Source: Photobacterium sp. TLY01
Lineage (GTDB): Bacteria > Pseudomonadota > Gammaproteobacteria > Enterobacterales > Vibrionaceae
DNA: 64,000 nt
Reading direction: 5' to 3'
Assembly (NCBI RefSeq): GCF_021432065.1
Contig: NZ_CP090365.1
Location: 1,054,001-1,118,000, forward strand
Positions 63,572 to 64,000 of this stretch are shown here, one piece after another. A program made the position numbers and the translations under genes. Every line of letters begins with the position of its first letter. Within the stretch, counting starts at the first letter, position 1. The notes under the pieces were generated by a model that was not told where the DNA came from, made no database searches, and saw only the letters and a program-made list of their open reading frames with translations.

Positions 63572-64000
63572 CTATTCTTTGCCTAAATCACGCAGCGGAT
63601 GATCATCTTCACTCCACATGGGTGCAAAAAGGTCATCAATCACGCTGCTGTCCACTGCCGAGACCGTGGGAAAAATCCATTTCGGTTCGCCGCACTTATC
63701 AATCAGACGTGCCCGGACACCTTCCTGAAACTCGCCCAGCATGCCGCAGCGAACAGACAAGCCCAGCTCAAGCCGGAAACAGTCAGCCAGTGAAAGGGCT
63801 TTGTAGCTCGTCATTTGCCGGTAGCAAATATGCGCGGTGACAGGGCTGCCCTGTTTCAGGGTTGATTTCGCAGTTTCCAGCCAGGTGCCTAAACCATCAA
63901 TCGACTGAATTTGCTGACAGATTTCACTCAGATCTCGCCCAACGCTGGCCGCCTGGATTTGAGGGAAATAAGGGATCATCTGGCTCGGCGGCCATGCAGA
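63572..64000 (-). CDS. 3-hydroxyisobutyryl-CoA hydrolase (enoyl-CoA hydratase/isomerase family), C-terminal part
   Basis: The frame is open to base 64000 upstream of the ATG at 63979 (reading SAWPPSQ before it), so this is the 3' part of a longer gene that continues past the window. The 142 visible residues have the C-terminal pattern of the family: ALSLADCFRLELGLSVRCGML and FQEGVRARLIDKCGEPKW. It removes CoA from 3-hydroxyisobutyryl-CoA in valine degradation. It is the first visible gene of the operon with mmsB and the SDR. Confidence 0.88.
   Translation of the reverse strand, partial: SAWPPSQMIPYFPQIQAASVGRDLSEICQQIQSIDGLGTWLETAKSTLKQGSPVTAHICYRQMTSYKALSLADCFRLELGLSVRCGMLGEFQEGVRARLIDKCGEPKWIFPTVSAVDSSVIDDLFAPMWSEDDHPLRDLGKE

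Overview
The window looks like chromosomal DNA of a marine gammaproteobacterium in or near the Vibrionaceae (Photobacterium- or Vibrio-like). Pointers are the modular GH18 chitinase, the DUF3015/DUF4105 pair, the lipase plus dedicated foldase, RavA-ViaA, NfeD-slipin, the YdbH-YnbE-YdbL set and a PhoX phosphatase. The family assignment rests on gene content and remembered protein resemblance, not on a search. Several of these genes lie on the smaller chromosome in Vibrio, so chromosome 2 is possible but unproven. I see no rRNA or tRNA genes, insertion sequences, integrases or CRISPR arrays.

Layout. 1-2278: a TolC-like outer membrane factor and an HlyD-type adaptor that runs off the left edge. 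2451-3728: a divergent Nramp-family transporter. 4081-7976: ydbH-ynbE-ydbL, an envelope lipid-bridge set. 8104-10424: a YeiH-type exporter, a small membrane protein and a tandem universal stress protein. 10523-13063: a secreted chitinase. 13344-17059: a Ca2+/cation antiporter, then the DUF4105 and DUF3015 envelope proteins. 17282-22711: slipin-NfeD and RavA-ViaA. 23032-28684: a diguanylate cyclase, a phosphate-binding protein behind a good PhoB box, SseA, a siroheme synthase with a decayed methyltransferase domain, DUF1097 and NagZ. 28771-34523: a FadL-like porin, a TetR regulator, two very small genes, a CDF transporter, a TrxC-like thioredoxin, a lipoprotein and a MOSC protein. 34825-38043: a three-gene 2-oxoacid dehydrogenase operon (E1alpha, E1beta, E2). 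38116-43557: a DEAD-box helicase, PhoX, GalE and a NUDIX hydrolase.

Accessory stretches. 43615-45190 is a hipBA module preceded by three 18-bp palindromes spaced exactly 39 bp apart. 45581-49077 is an AT-rich cassette: an AraC-type regulator with a degenerate receiver domain, whose natural start is separated from the ORF by one base in an A8 tract, then four small proteins with no Sec signal, two of which are paralogues. 56009-60381 is a type VI secretion-type DUF2235 lipase effector carrying a LysM-like segment, followed by three tandem, overlapping lipoprotein genes that are probable immunity proteins and end in nearly identical 141-bp segments at an exact 590-bp period. These last two are the most novel-looking parts of the window.

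The remainder is D-serine dehydratase, an acidic lipoprotein, LipA-type lipase plus foldase, an RhlE-like helicase, a glutathione S-transferase, a LysR regulator, a 39-residue membrane protein, and at the right edge a valine-degradation operon (3-hydroxyisobutyryl-CoA hydrolase, 3-hydroxyisobutyrate dehydrogenase, SDR). The overall picture is a coastal heterotroph equipped for chitin, lipid, branched-chain amino acid and organic phosphate use.
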